A stretch of 64,000 nt of DNA from Fontivita pretiosa (GCF_050410795.1 NZ_CP191258.1:2170001-2234000); one strand, 5' to 3'; shown: positions 18,538 to 27,315, counted from the stretch's first letter. The notes: a model not told the origin generated them from the letters alone. Program-made: numbers and translations.

Positions 18538-19026
18538 ATGGACATCCGACAGGCCATTACCGCCAGTCTGGCGAACGCCCAGCGCGTCGCCGATGCCTAC
18601 CTGAGCGACCTGAAGCCGCAGGAGCTGCTGGCGCGTCCGGTCCCGGGGGCCAACCACATTGCCTGGCAACTGGGGCATCTGATCACGACGGAGCGTAACC
18701 TGGTGGACAGGGCGGTCCCCGGGCAGATGCCGCCCTTGCCGGAGGGCTTTGCCCAGCGTCACAGCAGGCAAACCGCACAGAGCGATGATCCGCAGCAGTT
18801 TGATTCGAAGGAGCAATACCTGAAGCTGGCGAAGGAGGTTCGCGACGCGACCCTGCGAATCGTACAGAGTCTGCCGGACAGGGAATTCGACCGCCCCGTC
18901 GAGGGCTTCCCCCCGTTCCTCAAGACCGTGGGTGATGTGCTGCTGTTTCAGGGCGCGCACTGGCTGATGCACGCCGGACAATGGGCCGTCACTCGCCGGG
19001 CACTGGGACGGCCACCGCTGTTCTAG
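18538..19026 (+). CDS. DinB-family metal-binding protein
   Basis: 162 residues forming a predicted four-helix DinB/YfiT bundle. Histidines in HIAWQLGHL and GAHWLMHAGQW fit the three-His metal site of the family. AAGGAG at 18525-18530 decides ATG 18538. DinB-like proteins include thiol transferases and stress proteins; no specific reaction can be assigned. It is convergent with dnaK across a strong hairpin. Confidence 0.85.
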   Translation: MDIRQAITASLANAQRVADAYLSDLKPQELLARPVPGANHIAWQLGHLITTERNLVDRAVPGQMPPLPEGFAQRHSRQTAQSDDPQQFDSKEQYLKLAKEVRDATLRIVQSLPDREFDRPVEGFPPFLKTVGDVLLFQGAHWLMHAGQWAVTRRALGRPPLF

Positions 19027-19051
19027 CCAACTGGCACTGGGCGCCACAAGC

Positions 19052-19087
19052 GACACAGCCGCGGGGGGAGAAACCCGCGGCTGTGTC
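19052..19087. terminator. 14-bp hairpin between convergent dinB-like gene and dnaK
   Basis: GACACAGCCGCGGG (19052-19065) pairs perfectly with CCCGCGGCTGTGTC (19074-19087) around an 8-nt loop. It lies between two convergent genes and can serve both strands. There is no U-tract on either side, so it is a terminator-like or 3'-end-stabilising hairpin rather than a classical intrinsic terminator. Confidence 0.6.
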
Positions 19088-19122
19088 TGCAAGCTCCCGG
19101 CGTAGCGCTGCTGTTGGTGGCG

Positions 19123-21036
19123 CTACTCTTTGACTTCGTACTCCGCGTCGATCACGTCCTCATCCTTTTTCTTTTCTCCCGCGCCTGCCGCCGCCGTGCC
19201 ACGCTCACCCGCTGTCTCGGTCGGCCGCGCGGCGCCGGCCCGCTTGTAGATCTCCTCGCCGAGCTTGAACGCCGCCTGCTGGAGATTCTCCATCGACCGC
19301 TTGATCCGCTCGGCCTCGTCGCTCTTGACCGCGTCGCGGAGCTGGTTGAGCGCGCTTTCGATGTTGCCGCGCACCTCGGCGCTGACCTTGTCGCCGTGCT
19401 CCCGGAGCTGACGCTCCGTCTGATAGATCATGTTGTCCGCCTGGTTCTTCAGCTCCACCAGTTCGCGGCGTTTCTTGTCCTCGGCGGCGTGGGCTTCGGC
19501 CTCGCGCTTCATGCGCTCGATCTCCTCCTTGCTCAGGCCGCCAGCGTTCTGCACGGTGATCTTGGCCTCCTTGCCGGTGCCCAGATCCTTGGCCGAGACC
19601 GTCAGAATCCCGTTGACGTCCACGTTGAAGGTAACCTCGATCTGCGGTACGCCGCGCGGTGCCGGCGGGATCCCCTCGAGGTTGAACGTGCCCAGCAGGC
19701 GGTTGTCCCGCGCGAACTCGCGCTCACCCTGAAGCACGTTGATCGTCACCGCGGTCTGGTTGTCCGTGGCGGTGGAGAAGATCTCCTTCTTGCTGGTGGG
19801 GATGGTCGTATTCCGCGGGATCAGCACCGTCATCACCCCACCCAGCGTCTCCACGCCCAGCGACAGCGGCGTGGCATCCAGCACCAGAATGTCCTTGACC
19901 TGTCCGGTGGCGATCGCACCCTGGATCGCCGCCCCGATCGCCACCACCTCGTCGGGGTTCACGCTCTTGTTCGGCTCCTTGCCCTTGAACAGCTCCTTGA
20001 CCAGCCGCTGCACCATCGGCACGCGCGTCGCACCGCCCACCAGAATCACTTCGTCGATCTGTTCGGGGGTGAGCTTGGCGTCCTTGAGCGCATCGAGCAC
20101 CGGCTGACGGCACTTCTCCACCAGATGCGCGATGAGCTGCTCGAACTTCGCCCGCGTGATGGTCATCTGAAGGTGCTTGGGCCCTTCCTGCGTCGCGGTG
20201 ATGAACGGCAGGTTGATCGTCGTCTCCATCACGCTGGACAGCTCGATTTTGGCCTTTTCGCACGCCTCCTTGAGGCGCTGAAGGGCCATGGGATCTTTCC
20301 GCAGGTCGATGCCTTCCTGCTTGCGGAACTCCTCGGCGACGTAGTTGATCAGCTCCTCGTCCATGTCGTCGCCGCCCAGGTGCGTGTTGCCGTTGATGCT
20401 CAGCACCTCGAACACGCCCTCGCCCACGTCCAGGATCGACACGTCGAAGGTTCCCCCGCCCAGGTCGAACACGCAGATCTTCTCGTTCTTTTTCTTGTCC
20501 AGCCCGTACGCCAGCGCCGCGGCGGTCGGCTCCGGCAACACGCGGATGACATTAAGCCCGGCGATCTCGCCGGCGTCCTTGGTCGCCTTCCGCTGCGCGT
20601 CGTTGAAGTACGCCGGCACCGTGATGATCGCGTCCTTGACCGGCTCGCCAAGGTAGTTCTCGGCGGTCTTTTTCAGGTCCTGGAGGATGAACGCCGAGAT
20701 CTGCTCGGGGGTGTACTCCTTGCCGCGGACGCGAACCCTCACGTATTCATCCGGGCCACCGACGATCTCGTACGGCACCATCTTTTCTTCCTGGGTCACC
20801 TCGCTGTGCCGGCGGCCCATGAAGCGCTTGATCGAGAAGATCGTGTTCTTGGGGTTGGTGATTTGCTGGTGTTTGGCGACTTGCCCGACCAGGATCTCGC
20901 CCTTCTCCGTGAACGCCACGACGGAAGGCGTTAGCCGACTGCCCTGCGAGTTGATCAGCACCTTGGGCTGATCGCCCTCCATGACGGCCACTACGCTGTT
21001 GGTCGTGCCCAGATCGATCCCAATGACTTTACCCAT
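19123..21036 (-). CDS. dnaK: Hsp70 chaperone DnaK
   Basis: 637 residues. The actin-like ATPase domain (GKVIGIDLGTTNSVVAVMEG at the start; FDLGGGTFDVSILD near 190; VILVGGATRVPMVQ near 335) is followed by the substrate-binding domain (DATPLSLGVETLGG) and helical lid. The terminus DVIDAEYEVKE is typical. ATG 21036 has AGGAG 9 nt upstream; an in-frame extension to 21096 lacks homology. GrpE and DnaJ partners are not adjacent, and no CIRCE element was seen upstream. Confidence 0.98.
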   Translation of the reverse strand: MGKVIGIDLGTTNSVVAVMEGDQPKVLINSQGSRLTPSVVAFTEKGEILVGQVAKHQQITNPKNTIFSIKRFMGRRHSEVTQEEKMVPYEIVGGPDEYVRVRVRGKEYTPEQISAFILQDLKKTAENYLGEPVKDAIITVPAYFNDAQRKATKDAGEIAGLNVIRVLPEPTAAALAYGLDKKKNEKICVFDLGGGTFDVSILDVGEGVFEVLSINGNTHLGGDDMDEELINYVAEEFRKQEGIDLRKDPMALQRLKEACEKAKIELSSVMETTINLPFITATQEGPKHLQMTITRAKFEQLIAHLVEKCRQPVLDALKDAKLTPEQIDEVILVGGATRVPMVQRLVKELFKGKEPNKSVNPDEVVAIGAAIQGAIATGQVKDILVLDATPLSLGVETLGGVMTVLIPRNTTIPTSKKEIFSTATDNQTAVTINVLQGEREFARDNRLLGTFNLEGIPPAPRGVPQIEVTFNVDVNGILTVSAKDLGTGKEAKITVQNAGGLSKEEIERMKREAEAHAAEDKKRRELVELKNQADNMIYQTERQLREHGDKVSAEVRGNIESALNQLRDAVKSDEAERIKRSMENLQQAAFKLGEEIYKRAGAARPTETAGERGTAAAGAGEKKKDEDVIDAEYEVKE

Positions 21037-21138
21037 GACCAATGCTCCTGAATGTTGGCTCCGAACCGCGCGCCGGGGCGCACGGTCCGGGCACATGGGC
21101 GTTGTCGCGGCAAAGATTGTGCCATGCCACTGCTACAC

Positions 21139-21167
21139 TGATTACCATTTAAGCGGCGTAAAATCAA
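21139..21167 (-). promoter_or_regulatory. candidate sigma70-type promoter for dnaK
   Basis: On the minus strand TTGATT (21162-21167) and TAATCA (21139-21144) are separated by 17 bp inside an AT-rich patch about 100 bp before dnaK. The rest of the 337-bp gap between dnaK and hemL shows no other structure. Confidence 0.35.
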
Positions 21168-21373
21168 TTACTTATAATCTTTCCATCCACCAGTTCCGTT
21201 CAAACCCCGAATGCCATTTCGACAGTCGCACGACCGGGGCTGCCAGAGTGGCAAGAGCTCCAGAGCGTTCAAACCACCCGCCCGGCGGGGCCATCGCCGG
21301 AACATTCGCCGGCAGCAGACGGGTTGGCGCGCCTCTGGCAACCCCATAAGATCGCCGCTCAGCGAGACCGCAC

Positions 21374-22708
21374 ATGCCTGACACCACCGCACGAACCGCA
21401 CGTTCGATCGCCAACTCCGAGGCCGCCTTCGCGCGGGCACGCAAGCTCATGCCTGGGGGTGTCAGCTCGCCGGTACGGGCGTTTAACGCGGTCGGCGGAA
21501 GCCCCCTGTTCATCAAGGAGGCCGAGGGCGCGTTCATCATCGACATCGATGGCAATAAGTACATCGACTACGTCGGCAGCTATGGCCCGATGATCGTCGG
21601 ACACGCCAACGAGCGCGTCGTGGCGGCGCTGTCCAAGGCGATCGGTCGCGGCACCAGCTACGGCGCGCCCACGGAACTGGAGACGCAGCTTGCCGGCGTG
21701 ATCACTTCCGCCCTTCCGGGCATGGAGATGGTCCGCTTCGTCAACAGCGGCACCGAAGCGACGATGAGTGCGATCCGGCTGGCTCGCGCCGCGACCGGTC
21801 GGGATCTGGTCGTCAAATGCATCGGCTGCTACCACGGCCACGCCGATGGGCTGCTGGTCGAAGCCGGATCAGGAGCACTGACCCTCGGTACGCCATCGAC
21901 GCCCGGCGTGCCCAAAACTGTAGCCGCCAATACCGTCCTGGTTCATTACAACGACCTGGATGGCGCCCGGGCCATCTTCGAAAAGTTCCCCGGGCAAATC
22001 GCCTGCTTCCTGGTCGAGCCGGTGGCGGGCAACATGGGCGTGGTCCCGCCAGCGCCGGGATATCTGCCCGGGCTGCGGGAATTGTGCGACCAGCACGGCA
22101 CGCTGCTGCTGCTGGACGAGGTGATGACCGGTTTTCGCGTCGCCTGGGGCGGAGCCCAGACCCTCTACCACCTGCGACCGGACATCACATGTCTGGGCAA
22201 AGTCATCGGCGGTGGATTGCCCGTCGGCGCTTACGCAGGTTCGCGAAAGCTCATGGAAATGATCAGCCCCGCCGGCCCGGTGTATCAGGCCGGCACCCTC
22301 AGTGGCAATCCGCTGGCGATGAGCGGTGGTCTGGCGACTCTGGAAATCCTCAAGGAACCCGGCGCCTACGAAACGCTCGAAGAACGCAGCGATGCGCTGG
22401 CCAAAGGCCTGCAACGCGCCGCCGAGAAACACAACGTCCCGGTGGCGATCAACCGTGTCGGGTCGATGCTCACGCCGTTTTTCGTCAAACAGCCCGGGCA
22501 ACAGGTCGGCAATTTCGCCGACGCCGTCGCCTGCGATCGCGACCGCTTCAAGACCTTCTTCCACGCCATGCTCGATAACGGCGTGTATCTTCCCCCCAGC
22601 CAGTTCGAGGCCTGGTTCGTCAGCCTGGCCCACAGCGAGGACTTGATCGATCAGACGATCCAGGCGGCCGAGAGGTCCTTCGAAGCCGTCGCCAGGACGA
22701 TAACCTGA
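21374..22708 (+). CDS. hemL: glutamate-1-semialdehyde 2,1-aminomutase
   Basis: 444 residues. A class-III aminotransferase-fold PLP enzyme that converts glutamate-1-semialdehyde to 5-aminolevulinate in the C5 haem pathway. Diagnostic phrases: MPGGVSSPVRAFNAVGG, FVNSGTEATMSAIRLARA, CYHGHADGLLVEAGSG and the PLP lysine K276 in CLGKVIGGGLPVGAY. Length is normal. The Shine-Dalgarno at ATG 21374 is weak. HemA and other haem genes are not adjacent. Confidence 0.97.
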   Translation: MPDTTARTARSIANSEAAFARARKLMPGGVSSPVRAFNAVGGSPLFIKEAEGAFIIDIDGNKYIDYVGSYGPMIVGHANERVVAALSKAIGRGTSYGAPTELETQLAGVITSALPGMEMVRFVNSGTEATMSAIRLARAATGRDLVVKCIGCYHGHADGLLVEAGSGALTLGTPSTPGVPKTVAANTVLVHYNDLDGARAIFEKFPGQIACFLVEPVAGNMGVVPPAPGYLPGLRELCDQHGTLLLLDEVMTGFRVAWGGAQTLYHLRPDITCLGKVIGGGLPVGAYAGSRKLMEMISPAGPVYQAGTLSGNPLAMSGGLATLEILKEPGAYETLEERSDALAKGLQRAAEKHNVPVAINRVGSMLTPFFVKQPGQQVGNFADAVACDRDRFKTFFHAMLDNGVYLPPSQFEAWFVSLAHSEDLIDQTIQAAERSFEAVARTIT

Positions 22709-22940
22709 CGAGCCTGCACCTACCGACGTGGTCAGAGTGAAAAGGCCCATCGGCAGCCCTGCTGCGCGCCGAGCCCGCACAGATTCCCGGCAAGACAGCG
22801 GCGCGGGCAGTTCGGAAACTCCCCGGGTGCTCTCTTGTGTGAGGCGCGTCCCGCGCGTGCGATGGTCGCTCACACAGGCGGCACGCCCGTGATACCGGGG
22901 TCTTCTGCCGCGCACTTTTTGCTGGCGCGAGTCTGGGTTG

Positions 22941-24437
22941 ATGACCGATAACTCATCCGTACGCCCCGCGTGTAACCGAACAGTCGAACCAGGGAAACTG
23001 ACGACGTTGACTCGAATCGCCCTGCCAACATGGACGATGCCATGGTCGGCCCGTGAGCCGCTGGGCAGAGCCCTGGTCGCGCATGCACGCAAACTCCTGG
23101 CCAGCAACAGCTTTTGGGCGCTGGCGGATCAGGCAGCCTCCAGCCTGGGCAATTTCACCACCAACATACTGCTGGCGCGATCTCTGGGCCGCGAAAGCTA
23201 CGGCACCTTCGGGCTGATCCTGGAGCTGATCTTCTTCCTCAATGCCATTCAGTCAGCCCTGATCACTTATCCGCTTCTGGTGCGCGGCGCCACCGCCGAC
23301 CGCCAGCAGCTCAGCCGCTACGCCTCTGCCTCGATGCTGCTGACGTGCCTGCTGGCCATGCCGCTCGTCTGTATTGCAATGGTATCAGGCGCACTCACCG
23401 GACAGCTTCTGATCGCGATCTGTGCATCCCTGGCGCTGCTGCTGTGGCAGTTGCAGGAAACCATGCGACGCGCCATGCTCGCGCACCTGAGACATGCCCA
23501 GGCGATCTGGGGCGATGCCGTCAGCTACCTTGGCCAGGCGCTGGGCATCGTCGCGCTGATCGCGTTGGATCGTCTGACGCTGCACCGCGTCTTCGCCATC
23601 ATCGCCCTGACCAGCGCCGCAGGCGCAATGATCCAGGTGGTGCAGGTGGGACTCGGCCCGATCACCCGCCGAGAGCTGCTCGACCGCGCACGCGAGTTCT
23701 TCGGCTACGGCAAATACCTGGCCGCCAACAACTGCTCGATTCTGTTCACCAGCCTGGCCTACTCGTGGGCGCTGACGTGGTTTCACGGTCGGGCCACTGT
23801 GGCGGAGATGTACGCGCTGTTCGTGCTTCTGAAGCTGAGCAGTCCGCTGATCAACGGGATCGTCAGCGTGCTGGTGCCGGCCACGGCCAAAGCCCACGAC
23901 ACGCACGGCCCGCGGCGGGCGCAACGCGTCGCCGCTCGCTACGGCTGGCTCGGCGCGGCGATCCTGATCCCCTACCTGCTGAGCCTGACGATCCTGCCCA
24001 AAACCATCATCGAGCTGGTCTACGGTCAAAACTCCGTCTACGCCGACGACGCCAACGTGCTTCGACTCTACGTCGCCATGCAGGCGCTGCACTACGCCAT
24101 CAGCACGCTCTCGGCCTACTTCAATGCGACTCACCAGAGCCGCCTGTCGCTGATTGCCTCGATGGTGAACAGCGGCGTATCGCTGCTGGCGGGCCTGCCG
24201 CTGGCGATCTTCGGCGGCCTTTTCGCCGCCGCCGCCGGTGCCGTCCTCTCCGTCGCCGCGCAGCTCGCCGTGCTGCTGCACTTTTTGGCGCGCCAGCCGT
24301 GCAACGGCGTTGTCGCAGCGACCGCACCCCAGCAGCACTGCCTGGAACGCGAGAACGTCGTCGCCCGCGAAATGCGCCTGGCTTCGTCGATACGCATTAC
24401 ACCGTCGCAGCAAGTCCACCTGGGTCTGGCGGCCTGA
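22941..24437 (+). CDS. polysaccharide flippase-like membrane protein (Wzx/MATE superfamily)
   Basis: About 498 residues with roughly 12 predicted membrane segments, starting at SFWALADQAASSLGNFTTN, the usual first helix of O-antigen/teichoic acid exporters. Charged loops (RRELLDRAREFFGYGKYLAA) and a terminal cytoplasmic tail fit the family. It would flip lipid-linked glycans across the cytoplasmic membrane. TTG 22938 or ATG 22941 may be the start; neither has a good ribosome site. No glycosyltransferase cluster surrounds it. Confidence 0.82.
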   Translation: MTDNSSVRPACNRTVEPGKLTTLTRIALPTWTMPWSAREPLGRALVAHARKLLASNSFWALADQAASSLGNFTTNILLARSLGRESYGTFGLILELIFFLNAIQSALITYPLLVRGATADRQQLSRYASASMLLTCLLAMPLVCIAMVSGALTGQLLIAICASLALLLWQLQETMRRAMLAHLRHAQAIWGDAVSYLGQALGIVALIALDRLTLHRVFAIIALTSAAGAMIQVVQVGLGPITRRELLDRAREFFGYGKYLAANNCSILFTSLAYSWALTWFHGRATVAEMYALFVLLKLSSPLINGIVSVLVPATAKAHDTHGPRRAQRVAARYGWLGAAILIPYLLSLTILPKTIIELVYGQNSVYADDANVLRLYVAMQALHYAISTLSAYFNATHQSRLSLIASMVNSGVSLLAGLPLAIFGGLFAAAAGAVLSVAAQLAVLLHFLARQPCNGVVAATAPQQHCLERENVVAREMRLASSIRITPSQQVHLGLAA

Positions 24438-24452
24438 GCGATTTGGCATCTT

Positions 24453-24473
24453 GCGCGCCGGACGCCGGTGCGC
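24453..24473. terminator. imperfect GC hairpin between convergent flippase and thrS
   Basis: GCGCGCCGG (24453-24461) and CCGGTGCGCG (24464-24473) form a short-loop imperfect stem in the 57-bp gap between convergent genes. No U-tract. Terminator function is a guess from position. Confidence 0.3.
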
Positions 24474-24494
24474 GGCAATGACCCGCGCATCGAG

Positions 24495-26531
24495 CTACTC
24501 AGATGCCCCCCCCGACGACACTGCCTTTTCCTCTACCTCACGTCGCGCCCGAGCCAGAAACTCGCCGATCGGCACGGCGCCCAGATCCCCGCCGGTCCGC
24601 GAGCGCACCGCCACCTTCCCTTCGGCCGCCTCCTTTTCTCCCACGATCAGCATGTACGGCACCTTGGCCAGGGTGGCGGTGCGGATCTTGGCGCCGATCT
24701 TTTCGCTGCCGAGGTTCGCCTCGACGCGCAGGCCGGCATCCTTGAGCTGCTGTGCGACTTTGGATGCATACTCGTTGCTCTTCTCGCTGATGCTCAGCAC
24801 CGCCGCCTGCACCGGCGCCAGCCACAGCGGGAACGCGCCGGCGAAATGCTCGATCAGCACGCCGATGAACCGCTCCATGCTCCCGAACGGCGCGCGGTGG
24901 ATCATCACCGGGCGATGCGGTTTGTTGTCCGGGCCGATGTAGCTCAGATCGAATCGCTGCGGAAGCTGGTAATCCACCTGCACGGTGCCCAGTTGCCACT
25001 CGCGCCCCAGCACATCCTTGACCACGAAGTCGATCTTCGGCCCGTAGAACGCCGCCTCGCCCGGTTCGCGGCTGAACGGCACGCCCAGCGTCGCGGCCGC
25101 TTCGATGCAGGCCTTTTCGGCTCGGTCCCACTGTTCGGCGTCGCCGACGTATTTCTTGCTGTCCGGGTCGCGCAGCCCCACGCGCACGCGGTAGTCCTTC
25201 ATGTTCAGCGTCCCCAGGATGATCCTGACCAGCTCCAGGCATCCAATCAGTTCCTGCCCCACCTGCTGCTCGGTGCAGAACAGATGCGCATCATCCTGGG
25301 TAAAGCCCCGCACGCGAGTCATCCCCCCGAGCTCGCCGCTCTTTTCCCAACGATACACCGTGCCGAACTCCGCCAGACGAACCGGCATCTCACGGTAGCT
25401 CCGCTGCTCGGAGGCAAAGATCTTGATGTGCATCGGGCAGTTCATCGGCTTGAGCAGATACCCGTCGATCTCGCCCTTCTCCATCAGGTTCGCCAGCTCG
25501 GCGCAGGTGCAGCCCTCGCTGGCCAGCTTCTGAATCACCTCGCGATCGACCAGCGGAGGGAACTGGCTGTCGCGGTAGTACGGGTAGTGACCGCTGGTGC
25601 GATACAGGCTCAGTCGCCCGATGTGCGGCGTGAAGACCTGCTGGTATCCCTGGCGGCGAAGGTGCTCGCTGATGAAGTTCTGAAGCTCCTGGCGAATGAT
25701 CGCGCCTTTGGGCTTCCAGAGGATCAGTCCCTGGCCGACCTGATCATCGATGGTGAACAGCCCAAGCTGCGGACCGAGGAATCGATGGTCGCGCTTGCGC
25801 GCCTCCTCCAGCATCTTCAGGTGCTCATCGAGCTGCTTTTTGTCGAAGAAGGCCGTCCCGTAGACGCGCTGAAACCGGTCGGAGCTCACATCCCCGTGCC
25901 AGTGCGACTGTGCCACCGACATGATCTTGAACGCCCGGATCCAACCCGTGCTCGGCACGTGCGGACCCATGCAAAGGTCTTCCCAGTGTTTGCCGGGCTG
26001 GCCGGTGACATACCAGCTCAGGCATTCCGATCCGGCCTGACGCGCGCGCAGCGCGTTGTCGATCTTGTATTTGTTCTGCTCCTGCTCCAGCCGCCGCATC
26101 CCTTCGTCGAACGGCATCTCATAGCGGGTGAACGGCCGATCCTGCTTCACGATCTCCGCCATCTCCTTTTCGATGCGCGGGAAGTCGTCGGTGGAGATCG
26201 GCTGATCGAGGGCGATGTCGTAGTAGAAGCCGTTGTCCAGCGGCGGGCCGTAGGCGAGCTTCGCCTGCGGCCAGAGGCGCTGGATCGCCTCGGCCATCAC
26301 GTGCGCGGCGCTGTGTCGCAGCACATACAGCGCCTCGGGGTCTTTTTCGGTGAGGATCTGAACGGTCGGCGAGCCGCTGAGCTTGTACGACAGGTCCACC
26401 AGCTTTCCGTCCACCTTGGCCGCCACCGCGGCCCTGGCCAGTCCCCGTCCGATCGACTCGGCCAACTGCCGCACCGTGCTGCCATCGGGAATCTCTTTGA
26501 TGCTTCCATCCGGAAGTTTCACGCTCGCCAT
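24495..26531 (-). CDS. thrS: threonyl-tRNA synthetase
   Basis: 678 residues. The TGS domain is at the N terminus (ASVKLPDGSIKEIPDGSTVR). The editing domain is near 65-230 (LRHSAAHVMAEAIQRLWP, and SECLSWYVTGQPGKHWEDL carrying a Cys at the editing site). The class II catalytic core contains MNCPMHIKIF with a zinc-ligand Cys near residue 360, and the anticodon-binding domain is at the C terminus. ATG 26531 is preferred: the TGS begins there and GAGGCG lies upstream. The 400 bp upstream contain a leader ORF and terminator described separately, implying control by threonine-tRNA charging. Confidence 0.98.
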   Translation of the reverse strand: MASVKLPDGSIKEIPDGSTVRQLAESIGRGLARAAVAAKVDGKLVDLSYKLSGSPTVQILTEKDPEALYVLRHSAAHVMAEAIQRLWPQAKLAYGPPLDNGFYYDIALDQPISTDDFPRIEKEMAEIVKQDRPFTRYEMPFDEGMRRLEQEQNKYKIDNALRARQAGSECLSWYVTGQPGKHWEDLCMGPHVPSTGWIRAFKIMSVAQSHWHGDVSSDRFQRVYGTAFFDKKQLDEHLKMLEEARKRDHRFLGPQLGLFTIDDQVGQGLILWKPKGAIIRQELQNFISEHLRRQGYQQVFTPHIGRLSLYRTSGHYPYYRDSQFPPLVDREVIQKLASEGCTCAELANLMEKGEIDGYLLKPMNCPMHIKIFASEQRSYREMPVRLAEFGTVYRWEKSGELGGMTRVRGFTQDDAHLFCTEQQVGQELIGCLELVRIILGTLNMKDYRVRVGLRDPDSKKYVGDAEQWDRAEKACIEAAATLGVPFSREPGEAAFYGPKIDFVVKDVLGREWQLGTVQVDYQLPQRFDLSYIGPDNKPHRPVMIHRAPFGSMERFIGVLIEHFAGAFPLWLAPVQAAVLSISEKSNEYASKVAQQLKDAGLRVEANLGSEKIGAKIRTATLAKVPYMLIVGEKEAAEGKVAVRSRTGGDLGAVPIGEFLARARREVEEKAVSSGGASE

Positions 26532-26563
26532 GTTTCGCCTCGCTGGCCAGTTACGCGGGATTA

Positions 26564-26640
26564 AAACCACAATGAACGGTAATGAACACCATTGCGAGAC
26601 ACAGAGGACCATCGGTGTTGATCTGCGTTCATCTGTGGTT
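26564..26640. repeat. 77-bp imperfect palindrome of the AACCACAGATGAACGCAG type
   Basis: The left arm (26564-26590) and right arm (26614-26640) are imperfect reverse complements, roughly 22 of 27 positions matching. The right arm contains CTGCGTTCATCTGTGG, similar to sequence upstream of argH (48141-48166). In the thrS transcript it would fold into a long hairpin between the attenuator and the start codon. Confidence 0.55.
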
Positions 26641-26650
26641 CCTGTCTTTG

Positions 26651-26681
26651 AAACAAAACCGCCCGGAGATGATCCGGGCGG
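26651..26681 (-). terminator. intrinsic terminator (attenuator) in the thrS leader
   Basis: On the minus strand CCGCCCGGA (26681-26673), a 5-nt loop, and TCCGGGCGG (26667-26659) form a perfect 9-bp stem followed immediately by TTTTGTTT (26658-26651). This is a textbook rho-independent terminator 120 nt before thrS. Its first arm is also complementary to an upstream CCGGGCGG inside the leader ORF. Confidence 0.85.
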
Positions 26682-26725
26682 ATGTGGTCGATCGCAAGTT
26701 GTCAGCACCGGGGACTGACGCGCGA

Positions 26726-26797
26726 TCACCGCCCGGCCAGCGGCGTGGCCGTCGCCGTGGTGATGCTCGTCGCCAGGATGATTAAGCCCCGGTTCAT
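26726..26797 (-). CDS. putative Thr-rich leader peptide of thrS
   Basis: A 23-residue ORF beginning MNRGLIILA and continuing TSITTATATPL. Thr codons are 10, 13, 14, 16 and 18 (5 of 23), with three Ile codons, reminiscent of E. coli ThrL. Its ATG lies 9 nt after a TATAAG box, so translation would start at the extreme 5' end of the transcript. The last codons double as an antiterminator strand. Confidence 0.7.
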   Translation of the reverse strand: MNRGLIILATSITTATATPLAGR

Positions 26798-26806
26798 CGT
26801 CCCGAC

Positions 26807-26833
26807 CTTATATCGGCACGATGAGCACGTCAA
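26807..26833 (-). promoter_or_regulatory. promoter of the thrS leader
   Basis: Minus-strand TTGACG (26833-26828) and TATAAG (26812-26807), spacer 15 bp (16 bp if ATTGAC is taken as the -35). The predicted start site is near 26800, essentially at the leader-peptide ATG. Confidence 0.55.
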
Positions 26834-26926
26834 TTTCGGGACGAGCCGCCCGCGCGGCAACCGTCCCCGCGGGCCGAAGCAGGCTCGCCGGTCCGCGCTG
26901 CGCCGTCTACCGTTGTGTATTCGGGT

Positions 26927-27145
26927 TCACTCTTCCCCCATCTCCTGTTCGTTGCGGAACGCGATGCTCAGCCCCAGAAACATCAGCGACACCGACAGCA
27001 TCGCGCACATCACCGGAGGAGTCATCGTGTAGTTGTCATCAACGTAGGTATAGCTTCGCCAGGTTAGCCACACGCAACCAACGACACAGCCGATCAGGAT
27101 CAGCAGCTTGCTCACCAGACCGGCGACTGCTTTGAACAACTTCAT
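26927..27145 (-). CDS. small two-helix membrane protein, function unknown
   Basis: 72 residues with two hydrophobic segments (VSKLLILIGCVVGCVWLTW and PPVMCAMLSVSLMFLGLSIA) separated by a short charged loop and ending in acidic residues (NEQEMGEE). ATG 27145 has AAGGA 8 nt upstream. No family recognised. It lies upstream of the thrS leader on the same strand but outside its transcript. Confidence 0.65.
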   Translation of the reverse strand: MKLFKAVAGLVSKLLILIGCVVGCVWLTWRSYTYVDDNYTMTPPVMCAMLSVSLMFLGLSIAFRNEQEMGEE

Positions 27146-27309
27146 AGACACGTCCTTACCCTGCACAACAAACCGGCAGCGATCCGGGCCGGTGCCCAAC
27201 CTCTGCACTTCGCCCGGGCCGCCAATGCACGAAAAAGGCTCACCTGCGTGTGATAACGAACGATGTGCCGCCGGTGCGGGTTTCGCGAAATTTCCCGCCG
27301 TCACCGGGA

Positions 27310-27315
27310 TATACT
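27310..27315 (+). promoter_or_regulatory. -10 box of HD-GYP gene
   Basis: TATACT ends 8 nt before GTG 27324, which is immediately followed by ATG 27327. There is no Shine-Dalgarno, fitting a leaderless start at GTG 27324. Confidence 0.4.

Larger units (their letters stand above)
26651..26812 (-). promoter_or_regulatory. thrS leader-peptide attenuator
   Basis: In order on the minus strand: -10 box, Thr-rich 23-codon ORF, arm 2 CCGGGCGG (26736-26729, within the last three codons), arm 3 CCGCCCGG and arm 4 CCGGGCGG of the terminator, then the U-tract. Arms 2 and 3 pair perfectly over 8 bp, excluding the 3:4 terminator. A ribosome stalled on the early Thr codons would leave arm 2 free and allow read-through into thrS; one reaching the stop codon would cover arm 2 and allow termination. 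The logic is inferred from known amino-acid operon attenuators. Confidence 0.75.

Noticed and set aside
19114..20934. 606-codon plus-strand ORF opposite dnaK
   Set aside because: Shadow of dnaK, as above.
21037..21373. CIRCE/HrcA operator upstream of dnaK
   Set aside because: No TTAGCACTC-N9-GAGTGCTAA-like inverted repeat is present.
24468..26564. 698-codon plus-strand ORF opposite thrS
   Set aside because: Shadow of thrS; composition rich in Arg/His/Leu without motifs.
26532..26729. N-terminal extension of thrS to 26729
   Set aside because: The extension translates the terminator and repeat region; TGS homology and a ribosome site begin at 26531.
26532..26926. T-box riboswitch upstream of thrS
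   Set aside because: I found no AGGGTGGNACCGCG-like T-box sequence; the leader ORF and three-arm structure explain the region better.
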